Positions 35,241 through 45,000 of a DNA stretch of 47,237 bases are shown one piece after another. The stretch lies in contig JAQULT010000009.1 of NCBI GenBank assembly GCA_028718545.1, forward strand, positions 1 through 47,237, written 5' to 3'. The notes beneath the pieces were generated by a model. That model made no database searches. It was not told the origin of the DNA and saw nothing but the letters and a program-made list of their open reading frames with translations. The number at the start of each line of letters is the position of its first letter. The first letter of the stretch is position 1. The translations under genes were made by a program, and so were the position numbers. The DNA comes from Fidelibacterota bacterium (GTDB lineage Bacteria; Fidelibacterota; Fidelibacteria; Fidelibacterales; Fidelibacteraceae).

Positions 35241-36319
35241 GAATTCTGAAATTATTTTTGTTAACAGCAGGGTTGTCTTTGCTTGTATTGGCTTCCTGCG
35301 ATCTGTTCACTCTCAAACCGGAACCGGGCAGCCGGAATTATGAATGGACGCTGGATACGCTTTATATGCCGATGAACTCTCTCTATTCGGTTTGGGGCGC
35401 TTCGCCCGATGACGTTTGGGCTGTTGGGCCGGGAGGAACGCAGTATGATCGACTGTTGCATTATGACGGTACCCAATGGTCGACTTATACGAATGAAATT
35501 ATCTGGTGTGGTGGTCAAACACTTTTTGGGTTTAGCGCGGATGATATATGGATGGGCGGGGACGCCGGCTGGCGGGATCACGGGGCAGGAATATGGCATT
35601 ACGACGGTAATAAATGGGAAAAATATTATGTATATAATCCCGATGAAGATTATTGGGGTATTGATATAACTGATATTTGGGGGAATGATCCGAATGATGT
35701 TTATGCATGTGGGATTAGAGGCTTCTATAATGGGACGAACTCTTGGTGGAAGGGATTTGTATTGCATTACGATGGGACTGCGTGGCATGAAATAGTGCGG
35801 ACGGATTTCAATTCACAATTTCATAGAATTAGAAAGGAAGATGACAAGGTATATGTGTTTTCTTACGGGATCAATTATGAGACCGGTGATGGTGATGTTG
35901 AATTTTATCTGGTAAAAGAAGACAGCTTAGAGCAAATATATTCCAATAAAGAAAGTGAAATACGCTGGGCGGATTTGAGTAGTATTGACGGAAAGGTCTA
36001 CCTTATAATCGATAGTGATGTGTATATGTATAAAAGAAACAGATTTGAACAATTCTTGCATCTTGATAATGAAGAATTTATGCAACATGTTTGTGGGCGG
36101 ACAGAAAATGATATTTTTATACCAATGTATGACGGAATTGTTCATTATAATGGTACTGATATGGAGTATATCTATAGATTCCAAGATAAAAACTTGCGTT
36201 TTGCCAGTATGCCATTAATTCTGGGAAAGGATATATTTTTTGGTATCCTTAATCTGGAATCTAGTGTATACGAAATGGTATTACATGGCAGACGAGTGGA
36301 AGGAAGATCAAAAAAATAA
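35237..36319 (+). CDS. Beta-propeller-like lipoprotein (tandem copy 2)
   Basis: A 360-residue paralogue of the lipoprotein at 33470 with the same lipobox (VLASC) and blade motif (VWGASPDDVWAVG, IWGNDPNDVYACG, VLHYDGTAW). First codons are nearly identical in DNA. The gene lies 13 bases upstream of the 1086-residue T9SS protein, repeating the lipoprotein-plus-large-protein arrangement seen at 25735-29841. It is presumably surface or periplasm anchored. Confidence 0.83.
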   Translation: MRILKLFLLTAGLSLLVLASCDLFTLKPEPGSRNYEWTLDTLYMPMNSLYSVWGASPDDVWAVGPGGTQYDRLLHYDGTQWSTYTNEIIWCGGQTLFGFSADDIWMGGDAGWRDHGAGIWHYDGNKWEKYYVYNPDEDYWGIDITDIWGNDPNDVYACGIRGFYNGTNSWWKGFVLHYDGTAWHEIVRTDFNSQFHRIRKEDDKVYVFSYGINYETGDGDVEFYLVKEDSLEQIYSNKESEIRWADLSSIDGKVYLIIDSDVYMYKRNRFEQFLHLDNEEFMQHVCGRTENDIFIPMYDGIVHYNGTDMEYIYRFQDKNLRFASMPLILGKDIFFGILNLESSVYEMVLHGRRVEGRSKK

Positions 36320-36332
36320 TAAAAGGAGTAAA

Positions 36333-39300
36333 ATGATGAAAAAGGTAAGCTTAATCTGTTTTTTCCTTCTTTTCTCAATGAGTTGGGTTTTTTCTCAGAC
36401 GGTTGAAAAGACTACCACATTGTATCCAAATCAAGGGACAATAACACAAACTAATACAAATAATTATTCTTATGGTGGTTTCTGGTCACTTGGGGCAGAT
36501 ACGACCCATGTAGATTCGACTACCTACGACACAAATGTTTACAGAAGTTATTATGAATTTGACCTTTCTGCGTTTGAAGACAGTGCGACCATCACGCAGG
36601 TTACGGTTAATTATTCGATGAGTGGAGGCGGTTATACTTTTAAACTTACAAAAATTACATCCCTAAGCGAAAATTTACAAACGTGTTGGAATTCGATAAA
36701 TAATGGAACAGTATTACACTCAGGTCTTTCTTACGGCAATGTCGCTTTTATCTCAAATGATATAAAAACTGCGCTCTCCAATGCATTAAGCAGTGGTGAA
36801 TTAATTATCGGCGTATTATCAGAAGCAGAAGATAAATTTGACTCTGGAACGACTTTGGGTATGTATTTAACCGTTGACTACTCTATCCCCGCGCAGAAGG
36901 TCAATGTTACTGTAAGGAACGATTTATGGGGGGCCGAGGGTGGGAATATCGGTGTGGCCGTTCATCCCGCGTCACCGGTTTCCCGGACCAGCCCTTATGA
37001 ATTTACGCCTTATGAGGAAAATAAACTCAATCTGGCTGCATATGATAATATGACTGTGAATAACAAAATCTGGTTTTTCAACAACGGGGAATACCCAGAT
37101 AGAAGAAGTAAATGGGTGAAAAGGAAAGGGTTTAATTCTGCTCATCAAAGTTGGAATCAATCTTATACAACTGTTCCATTGACGGTTAATGATAACAATG
37201 CGGTTTTTGAAGCATTTCTACAAACGGCAAGTTATACGATAAGCGGCACGATGTCTTCAAATGAATTTTGGTTTACTTCACCGGTAACTTTAACGGGCAA
37301 TGTCACCATTCCTGCAGGCGTTACACTTACGGTTGATCCCAATATAACGGTCAATTTAAACGGATATCGTATTAATGTTAACGGTACCTTAAATTTGGAT
37401 GAAGACGCAAGAATTGTTCCGTCCTTTTGTTCAGAAAATACCAGCACCGGTCAAAAAACGTATTATCCGAGTTTGTCCGCCGCAATAGCGGCCATAGATG
37501 AACCGTGGTACAAGCTAACCGTCAATGATACCTGCCTTCTTTCACAAAACGTCAGCATTTCAGGGCATTCCTTTGAGATAGGACCCAAAGCGGATATCAA
37601 TCTTAACGGACATAATCTGACCATTGATTGGGCAAATGACGGAAATCTGACAGGAGTTGCCGCGGGCGCGCAGATAAATCCGGATCTGCGCCTGTTGGCT
37701 CCGAACCAAACAATCCTGGGTTTTTACGGAAATCTTTCTGATGCGTTTTCCGACGGTTCGCTCGTTGAGCTGAGAGATACCCTGACAGCTACCGGCAATC
37801 TAAGCGTTCCCTCGGGGAAAACATTGAAAACGCAAAGCGGCAGTGTGTTAAAATTCAATTCGGGTATAAGCCTCAATATCAGCGGTAATCTCTTATCGAA
37901 CAGTACAATCTTTACAAATACTTCCGACACCTGGGGCGGCATCCGCTTTCAAAGCGGCAGCGGGGGCACTTTAAGTAATTGTACGATCACTAAAGCAAGC
38001 TACGGCGTCAAATGTGAAAATTCAACTCCAACGATCAAAGGGTGCGATATTTCCAATTCCACATACGGGATGCATTTCAGCAGCAGCGCGAACCCCACTG
38101 TAAATCAATGTACGATCGAGGACTGTTCCTATGGACTGTATCTGAGCGGCGCAAGTCCGGTAATTGACAGCTGCACGGTTTCCGATTGCTCCACCTACGG
38201 CTTATATGTCTATAATTCCTCGCCGGATCTTAACACGAACCGGATCAGCAATTCAAGAGTATATCTGAACAGCTGCGGTTACGCTTCTGTATTTACCGAT
38301 AACCTTATTACCGGCCAGACCCAGAGCGGGATGAATGCCGTCTTTATGTACAACTCCTCACCGCACTTTTATTACAATACGATCAATGTCGAAGACGCGA
38401 TCGGTATTGAAGTTTCCGGCGGCCATCCCGTCTTTGGCGAATGGGCCGCTTATGGCTATAACATCCTGGATAATGATCCGAAAAATGACGGGATTCTCTG
38501 GGCAACGAACAATGCCTGGGTCGTGTTGGGATACGGACCGCCGGACATGGGCCCTTATGAGGCCGCCTCTAACACCATTTATGGCGGCTATAGCCCTCTG
38601 GCCGCGCTGGGAAGCAGTTCCATTGACGCCACCCATTGTTATTGGGGGCAAAATCCCGCTCCCGCGTGTTACGGTAATGTCAATACCTGGTCGGAACTTG
38701 ATTCTTTACCTTTCGGTAGCGGAAGCAGTCTGAGTAAAAGCGCCGTCCCGAACCTTATTGCCCAAGACAACCCCAATGTTTCAACAGCCGATTCTCTCTT
38801 TTATGCGGCTTATGCCCTTATCAACAAGGAAGAACATGCTTCGGCATTAGTGATCCTCAATGAGATCATTCACAGATTCCAGGATTCCCCTTATGCCTAT
38901 AAGGCCTTGCACACCTCCCTGCGATTGTGCGCCGATCACAAAGCCGCAGACGGGATTGGGCTGCTTGATGATCTGCACCGCTCGGTCGATGATCCCGATT
39001 TGAGAACCTTTGCGTTATCGCAAAAGGTTTCGCAGCTCAGGGAAAAAGGAAATATGCCGGCGGCCATTGCTTTATCGGAAACGATCCTCAGCGACAGCAG
39101 GGAAGGCAGCTATGCCCTGACATCCCTTTTTGATCTTTTCAATATGTACCATAAAGATCTGGGAAATAACGAGATGGCCATGTTTTATCTTGATGAGCTG
39201 AAAGCAAGGTATCCCGAAAGCGCGTTGACCCTGATCGCCAGATCGGATATGGGAGAGAATGTCAGCAATATAAAACTGGTAAAACGCGTGCTTCCGGAAG

Positions 39301-39593
39301 AACCCCTTATTGAACAAGAAACGATCCTGCCGCAGGCATTTGCCCTGCATCACGCCTATCCCAATCCTTTCAATCCTTCGACCTGCATACGTGTTGAGCT
39401 TCCCGAGTCCGGCGAGCTTGTCCTGGATATTCTGGATATCCGAGGCAGGGTCGTGGATCATATGATGTTAAATAAACAGGCCGGCACGCATGAGATCCCC
39501 TATGCTCCGAAACAATTATCCACCGGCATCTATTTCATCCGCGCCCGCTTCAAGGATCAGATACAGATGCGGAAGATCATGTATTTGAAGTAA
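36333..39593 (+). CDS. Large T9SS-exported protein: beta-sandwich, beta-helix, TPR, sorting domain
   Basis: 1086 residues from the ATG at 36333 (AAAAGGAG upstream; the open frame to 36240 lies over the previous gene). Signal peptide MMKKVSLICFFLLFSMSWVFSQ. Residues about 25-190: a DNRLRE-like beta-sandwich (YEFDLSAFEDSATITQVTVNY). About 300-790: parallel beta-helix with rungs such as STYGLYVYNSSPDLNTNRI. A CYWGQNPAPACYG motif follows, then TPR-like helices (about 815-970), and the type A sorting domain (HHAYPNPFNPS ... GIYFIRARF). No catalytic motif is seen; carbohydrate or surface binding is possible. From about 37,400 on the DNA is markedly more GC-rich than the 5' part. Confidence 0.85.
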   Translation: MMKKVSLICFFLLFSMSWVFSQTVEKTTTLYPNQGTITQTNTNNYSYGGFWSLGADTTHVDSTTYDTNVYRSYYEFDLSAFEDSATITQVTVNYSMSGGGYTFKLTKITSLSENLQTCWNSINNGTVLHSGLSYGNVAFISNDIKTALSNALSSGELIIGVLSEAEDKFDSGTTLGMYLTVDYSIPAQKVNVTVRNDLWGAEGGNIGVAVHPASPVSRTSPYEFTPYEENKLNLAAYDNMTVNNKIWFFNNGEYPDRRSKWVKRKGFNSAHQSWNQSYTTVPLTVNDNNAVFEAFLQTASYTISGTMSSNEFWFTSPVTLTGNVTIPAGVTLTVDPNITVNLNGYRINVNGTLNLDEDARIVPSFCSENTSTGQKTYYPSLSAAIAAIDEPWYKLTVNDTCLLSQNVSISGHSFEIGPKADINLNGHNLTIDWANDGNLTGVAAGAQINPDLRLLAPNQTILGFYGNLSDAFSDGSLVELRDTLTATGNLSVPSGKTLKTQSGSVLKFNSGISLNISGNLLSNSTIFTNTSDTWGGIRFQSGSGGTLSNCTITKASYGVKCENSTPTIKGCDISNSTYGMHFSSSANPTVNQCTIEDCSYGLYLSGASPVIDSCTVSDCSTYGLYVYNSSPDLNTNRISNSRVYLNSCGYASVFTDNLITGQTQSGMNAVFMYNSSPHFYYNTINVEDAIGIEVSGGHPVFGEWAAYGYNILDNDPKNDGILWATNNAWVVLGYGPPDMGPYEAASNTIYGGYSPLAALGSSSIDATHCYWGQNPAPACYGNVNTWSELDSLPFGSGSSLSKSAVPNLIAQDNPNVSTADSLFYAAYALINKEEHASALVILNEIIHRFQDSPYAYKALHTSLRLCADHKAADGIGLLDDLHRSVDDPDLRTFALSQKVSQLREKGNMPAAIALSETILSDSREGSYALTSLFDLFNMYHKDLGNNEMAMFYLDELKARYPESALTLIARSDMGENVSNIKLVKRVLPEEPLIEQETILPQAFALHHAYPNPFNPSTCIRVELPESGELVLDILDIRGRVVDHMMLNKQAGTHEIPYAPKQLSTGIYFIRARFKDQIQMRKIMYLK

Positions 39594-39612
39594 TATCAAA
39601 AATGAGATCAAC

Positions 39613-39640
39613 AAAAAGCTCCCTTGCGGGGGCTTTTTTT
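39613..39640 (+). terminator. Terminator of the 1086-residue gene
   Basis: AAAAAGCTCCC/GGGGGCTTTTTTT hairpin with T-run; the twin of 29861-29888. Confidence 0.9.
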
Positions 39641-39675
39641 ATTTGTCCGGAAATTCTTTTTACGATATAGGGCCC

Positions 39676-39738
39676 GTGGATATATTTCCCCACACCGCGC
39701 ATATCGAAAGCGTTGCGCTGCTGGCGATGAAAAAATGA
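39676..39738 (+). pseudogene. rlmD 3'-end relic, second copy
   Basis: Twenty codons and a stop reading VDIFPHTAHIESVALLAMKK, as at 29924 with one codon change (ATG to ATA). It precedes cassette D. Confidence 0.9.
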
Positions 39739-40078
39739 ATTTGGGCACGCAATAGAGTAATCATATTTCCCCCATTGCGCCGCGAAGTGGAGAAATAAAG
39801 ACAAGGGGAATATTGATCGGCGGCCCGCATGAAAACACCCGGATCGTGTTGCATCATTCCAATTTAATTTTATGAATATATATGATATCCTTATAAAAAA
39901 CAAAACAATTGACAATATCTTTTATATGCATTATACTTTACCAGAGATACTTAATAAATACTGGCCATGGAAGATAATATGTACATGGATTGTTGGTTAG
40001 ATAGTAAGCGGGGCTTTACTATTATGCCTGTAGGCGTTAAGGACAATTTTTAGCATGAAGGGATACCAAGCACAATGA
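39739..40078 (+). repeat. Promoter-leader cassette, copy D
   Basis: Complete cassette; hairpin 40002-40021 of the copy C type. The 28-codon leader ORF is open (39967-40053, ending PVGVKDNF), followed after one base by MKGYQAQ (40055-40078). Confidence 0.92.
39909..39937 (+). promoter_or_regulatory. Sigma70 promoter, cassette D
   Basis: TTGACA (39909-39914), 17 bp, TATACT (39932-39937), driving the unknown protein, metzincin and C25-like genes. Confidence 0.85.
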
Positions 40079-40106
40079 CAATGCTTTTTGTATTCTGTAA
40101 ATTACA

Positions 40107-40337
40107 ATGTTTAATAAATACAATGAGGCAAAATGGGAAGCAGTCATCGGCATTGTCAGGTGTTGGAGTCATGGAAGGGACGTTTGTCCAAAGGACAATA
40201 AAATAATGTACGCACCTGTCGTAATAAATGCTCAGATTATAAACCGGGGAAATGGGATGTGTCTCTTAATTTACAATGAAATTTGTCCAATTAACTTTGA
40301 AGACGTTCAGTTGCACTTACTTGTTGAATTCAGGTAA
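40107..40337 (+). CDS. Possible 76-residue ORF in the long leader (copy D)
   Basis: Identical to 30356-30586. Coding is doubtful for the same reasons; together the two copies show only that about 700 bases here are recently duplicated. Confidence 0.2.
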   Translation: MFNKYNEAKWEAVIGIVRCWSHGRDVCPKDNKIMYAPVVINAQIINRGNGMCLLIYNEICPINFEDVQLHLLVEFR

Positions 40338-40389
40338 TAAATAATATTGTATAATGGAATATGTATAATAAACAAAATCAGAGGTCAGA

Positions 40390-41205
40390 ATGAAGAATGT
40401 ATCATTTGCTTTGCGCAAAATAATTCGTTTAGTATTGCTTGTGCTAATTTCAAGCATACTGCTTTTTGCTGGTGAAAGAAACTATTCTATGAAAGAGGGA
40501 CTACCAAACATTAAGGACTACCCACAAGAAATCCAATTGTTTGATTCAATTAAAACAGATTTATTTAAAAACCATATTGATAGCAAAGGGAAATTAAATA
40601 AGGATATTTCTGACGAATATATTAAGAAATTTGCGGGTGTTTTTATCGATTATTATATGCATTATGTAAACATTCACCGGAAAGGTTTCAAGTATAATTA
40701 TATGAAGGAATCTTACCCAATGGGACTTGAAATGGCTAACAAGCTATCTAATCTACCATATCCATGGAATTTATTACTAGAAACAAAAGGATTTGCTTTA
40801 GCAAAAATAATTAGTGATGAAAAAATGCCAAAAGGTGGATTCCATCCAAAAAATATAAGTGTTAATGAATATGTTCTGGAAGCCCGAATTATTGAAGATA
40901 TTTTTAATACATATGATGGAGATACAATCTATGTAAGACATAATGAACCAATTTTGGAAACTTATCCGGAGTATAAAGATATGGACATCCTGTTTTCTTT
41001 TAGGTCCAGGGGTTCAATCCAACGTGCAGATTCAATCCAATATATCTATTTAATTGGTGGAAAAGACGAATATATGTTTGTTAAAAAAAACACAATTTAT
41101 GATCCGAATAACATTATAAAAGAAAAAAACAAGGGATATAAAGAGTTTAAAGAAGATCTGTTAAGTGTGTTACCTAAAACCAGTAAAGCAATGAAACAAC
41201 CATGA
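40390..41205 (+). CDS. Exported protein of unknown family, partner of the metzincin
   Basis: 271 residues with a signal peptide (cleavage near LLFA-G). Family unknown; conserved with the 30639 copy in GFKYNYMKESY, NLPYPWN, GFALAKI, VRHNEPI, IQRADSIQ and DPNNIIKE. Charged, mixed alpha/beta-looking, no Cys pairs and no catalytic motif that I know. The ATG follows GAGGT. Its stop overlaps the metzincin start (ATGA), so the two are made in a fixed ratio; an inhibitor, chaperone or processing factor for the protease is a reasonable guess, not shown. Confidence 0.75.
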   Translation: MKNVSFALRKIIRLVLLVLISSILLFAGERNYSMKEGLPNIKDYPQEIQLFDSIKTDLFKNHIDSKGKLNKDISDEYIKKFAGVFIDYYMHYVNIHRKGFKYNYMKESYPMGLEMANKLSNLPYPWNLLLETKGFALAKIISDEKMPKGGFHPKNISVNEYVLEARIIEDIFNTYDGDTIYVRHNEPILETYPEYKDMDILFSFRSRGSIQRADSIQYIYLIGGKDEYMFVKKNTIYDPNNIIKEKNKGYKEFKEDLLSVLPKTSKAMKQP

Positions 41206-42032
41206 AAAAATTCTTAATATTATTAATAGTTATTTTTTGTAGTACTTTCGTTTGGGGAATAGATTTCTATCCTTACATTAATTGTACGACAGGTGTTGAT
41301 ACTATTACTAATGTAAATCAATTGAAAGACTGCTATAAAAGAGGTGATCTATTATTCCATGACTTTTGGTATTCCGTCGGCTGGAATCCAATCATTCTTG
41401 AAATTGAATGGTTAGCATATGACCAAATGCCAAAACTACCTGGAGATTATATAACTAGATCAGACACTTGGTGGGCTGCCAGTAATGCTATTGATAGCTG
41501 GAACGAGGTACCAGCTAATGGAGATATGTTTAGGGAATATATATCTGGTTATGATAATAATAGAATCCAAATTTGGGTTTTCGACGATTTGCAAAATTAC
41601 CCTAACTTAGGATCAACTGCAGACTTCTGTGGAATAACATGTTATTGTATTAATCCACACGATGAATATAGTATTACTAATACATATTATTTTATTGATT
41701 ATGTAACATCAGTTGATCCTCCAATTACTCCTTTTTATGGAACCATCATTTATTTAAACGGTGATCCTGATAGTGAAGATTATTTTGTATGGACGTGGGA
41801 GTCAAGTCCCTACTTTAAAGTAGATGTTGAATTTGTTATAATGCATGAAATGGGGCATTTATTTGGTTTGGCCGATGATAAAGATCTTAATAATAATATT
41901 GATGTATTAATGTCTTATGGAACTAATCAGGTTAGACAGATCGAAGATTGTATAAGAAAATCACTTTCTTATATGTATAACATAGAGGTATCACCCGGCT
42001 TACCAACAAAGGAGGCAAACAATGAAAAATAA
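41202..42032 (+). CDS. Exported metzincin-type zinc protease
   Basis: 276 residues with a signal peptide (MKKFLILLIVIFCSTFVWG). The active site HEMGHLFGLAD (His215, Glu216, His219, Asp225) follows HExxHxxGxxD, and VLMSYG is the Met-turn. Asp as third zinc ligand is known in snapalysin-like enzymes; most matrixins have His. The upstream part (DSWNEVPANGD; YFIDYVTSVDPP) has no recognised domain and there is no T9SS domain, so it is periplasmic or released another way. It overlaps its neighbours at both ends: ATGA with the unknown protein and 11 bases with the C25-like gene. Confidence 0.85.
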   Translation: MKKFLILLIVIFCSTFVWGIDFYPYINCTTGVDTITNVNQLKDCYKRGDLLFHDFWYSVGWNPIILEIEWLAYDQMPKLPGDYITRSDTWWAASNAIDSWNEVPANGDMFREYISGYDNNRIQIWVFDDLQNYPNLGSTADFCGITCYCINPHDEYSITNTYYFIDYVTSVDPPITPFYGTIIYLNGDPDSEDYFVWTWESSPYFKVDVEFVIMHEMGHLFGLADDKDLNNNIDVLMSYGTNQVRQIEDCIRKSLSYMYNIEVSPGLPTKEANNEK

Positions 42033-45000
42033 ACTATTTAAAGCATTATTTACGGTATTGCTTATAACTTCCCTGTTAATTGCTGCTGAGAATACCGAAA
42101 ATTATCTGATTATATATCATAGCGCGTTTGCCGATCCGGCAGGCTGGCAGTCGGATTTAAGGACATTGCTTGAGGATCAGGGACATGAGGTAACTTTTTA
42201 TAGTATTGGAAATGGCGTAGGCAGTGCTGACATTCAAAATATGATCGCAGTATTTATTAATATGGAATATCCGCATGTGAAATATATTCTGCTTGTAGGC
42301 AAAGGCAAAGATAACGCTATACCCACGGGCGAAGAATATCCGGTTGCAAATCATATCGCCAATTCAAGTTATGGCAATTATATTCCATTTTACTATTATA
42401 ATAACAATCATTACTGGGCAGGAGCCACTATTGATATCCCCTCTGATCAACAATATGTAGCAGGATATGACATACAAATCGGGAGAATACCGGTTGAAAG
42501 CATCACGGAAATTAACCATTGGGTATCAAAACTGGATGATTACTACAAATCGTTTTCTGTTTATTCTTCTTATAAAAACCGAATTCGGCATTTCAGTCAA
42601 AATAATGATAATATTGATAATCATTGTCTAGGTTATCAAGCTGAACTGAAAATTGAAGGCTCTAAAGTTTTACATATTGATACGCTCAAGTATGATTTTA
42701 TCGCAAACTATATGTCGGATATTCATGATTCTATCCATTGTGTACATACAGCCGCAGCAGATGCCTTGTTCAGAACCAAGATCGAAGAAGGCGCAGGGAT
42801 TACCATTGTGTCGGGAACAGGTGGTGATCCTTTTAATTTTGCGGGATTCTTTTTCCCTCCGGGCATCAGTAGCTATTCATTCTCAAACGCCAAACCGAAC
42901 TTTATTTTCGGCAACACCTGCTCGATCGGCAACACATCCCACCCCGGATACACAGGCAATGATGATGAAACGGTACTTGAAAATCTCCTGCTTACCTCCG
43001 GTAATGGCATTGTCGGGGCCTATGCCCCTACCGTCAACATTGGCACCCACTCCTCCTACGTTGCCGATCATATTTATTCAGGTTTATTAATGGACAAAGG
43101 AATGAGATATGTTGGAGATATCGCCGATGCTTTTCAAGCGATTGCTGATACGATTACTTCTATAAATTACTTAGATTTAAACTTATCAATACTAAGGAAA
43201 ACATATAATAGTGATCGTCATGACTATCACTATAAGAGCATGGTGCTCTACGGAGATCCTTCCATGCCGCTTTCGTTATATCAGTATGTCAATTCCGATA
43301 TTACGGAAAATACCGTATGGAGCGGAAGTATCATTGTGGAAAATGTGATATCAATATCACCGGGAGCAAAACTGACAATTCAACCGGGAACGGGTGTGTT
43401 TTTCAAAAATGGCGCAGAACTAAATGTATACGGCAGATTGATTGCCGAAGGAACTTCATCTTACCCGATCGTTTTTACTGCTGCCAGTGAATCTCCTTCT
43501 CCGGGTGATTGGGAAGGAATACGTTTTGATTATGCTGGCCCATCGCGTATTGTTAATTGTAAAATCATGTATGGAGAAGTCGGTATAGGTTGCAATTATT
43601 CATCAAATCTGGTCATCGAGAACGATACGATATCACATTGCATTTGCGGAATCGGTTTTTATTATTCATCACCTGAAAATATCTCCTCCAACTATATTAC
43701 TCAGAATCAACGAGGGATCTATGGCGTTGAATCAAGTCCCGTATTGACAAATAATACAATTACGAACTGCAGCGACAAGGGTATTTATTTTTACCTTAAC
43801 AGTTCCCCGGTCTTGTATAATAATACAATTGAAGCTTCCGATTGCGGTGCCTATTTTTACTATCAGTGTTATCCCGATTTCGGTCCCGTCTCAGGTTCCG
43901 AAAAAGGGAATAATCTGATCAGGAACAATAGCCAGGGCTTATATGTCACAAATTACTCAGAAGCATTTCTGGGTGCTTCGACCTCTTATAATGATCGGGT
44001 CGGAGGATATAACGCCGTTTTCACCAGCAGCGGCTATAATACTTACTCGAGGTTTAGCTCGTCTGTTATGGCACACTGGTGTTGGTGGGGAGCCGTGCCG
44101 CCCTCGGCCGTCCAATTTACACATGATGCAACCAGCACGATAAGTTACAGCAATTATTTGTCTTCCCTGCCATCTAATATTGGTTCGTCTTTATCAAAAG
44201 CCGCTGTTGCGTCTCCTACTTCTTCAGATAATGAAAATGATATATACAGTAAAGCCGGCTTCGATCCCCGTAAACCCAATCCAAACAAACTGTCCGATCT
44301 TTGGTTATGGGCATATGATCTGACGATCAACGGAAAAAATGAAGATGCTATTGAAGTTTACCAGATACTGATCAATAAATTCCCGGAAGATAATCTGGCT
44401 AAACTGTCCCTGGCAAAGATGTCAAAGCTTTATGAGAAATCTGAAAAGAACACTTTCAAACAGTATCTTAACAGTCTCTCCACAAAAGCCGACAAAAACT
44501 TAGCACCGGCAGTATATTCTTCCTTGTTAACTTATTATGCGCAAAATGTTGAGATCGACGAAGCTATCCGTACCGGCGAAAATATCTTGAAAGAATACCC
44601 TGATACTGAAGAAGAGATGGTTGCACTTTTCACTTTAATTACACTTGAGAGCAGTTCAAAACACAACGCGGATAAAGCGAATGAATATCTTAAGATAATG
44701 AAACAGAAGTATCCTTATCAGGAAATGACATTACTTGCCCGTGAATTTATGGGTGAAAAAGTGGATTGGGAATTGTTGAATATTCAATCTCTTAAAAAAC
44801 AAACGGAAGAAAAACTTACAGACGCCAGTATCCCTGAAAAATACAAGTTACATCAAAACTATCCCAATCCTTTCAATCCTGTGACAACCATTGAGTATGA
44901 CTTGCCCGAAGCGGCAGCTGTCTCTCTGGTAATATATGATGTCACCGGTAAGGAAGTGGCCAGACTTATCAACACTCAAATATCCTCGGGATACCATCAG

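Larger units (their letters stand above)
39279..40457 (+). repeat. Composite direct repeat, copy D
   Basis: The partner of 29527-30706, about 9.75 kb away in the same orientation, covering T9SS domain end, terminator, rlmD relic, cassette, 76-codon ORF and signal-peptide codons. Confidence 0.92.

Noticed and set aside
36240-36332. N-terminal extension of the 1086-residue protein to 36240
   Set aside because: It overlaps the end of the lipoprotein gene; the ATG at 36333 has a strong ribosome site and begins a signal peptide.
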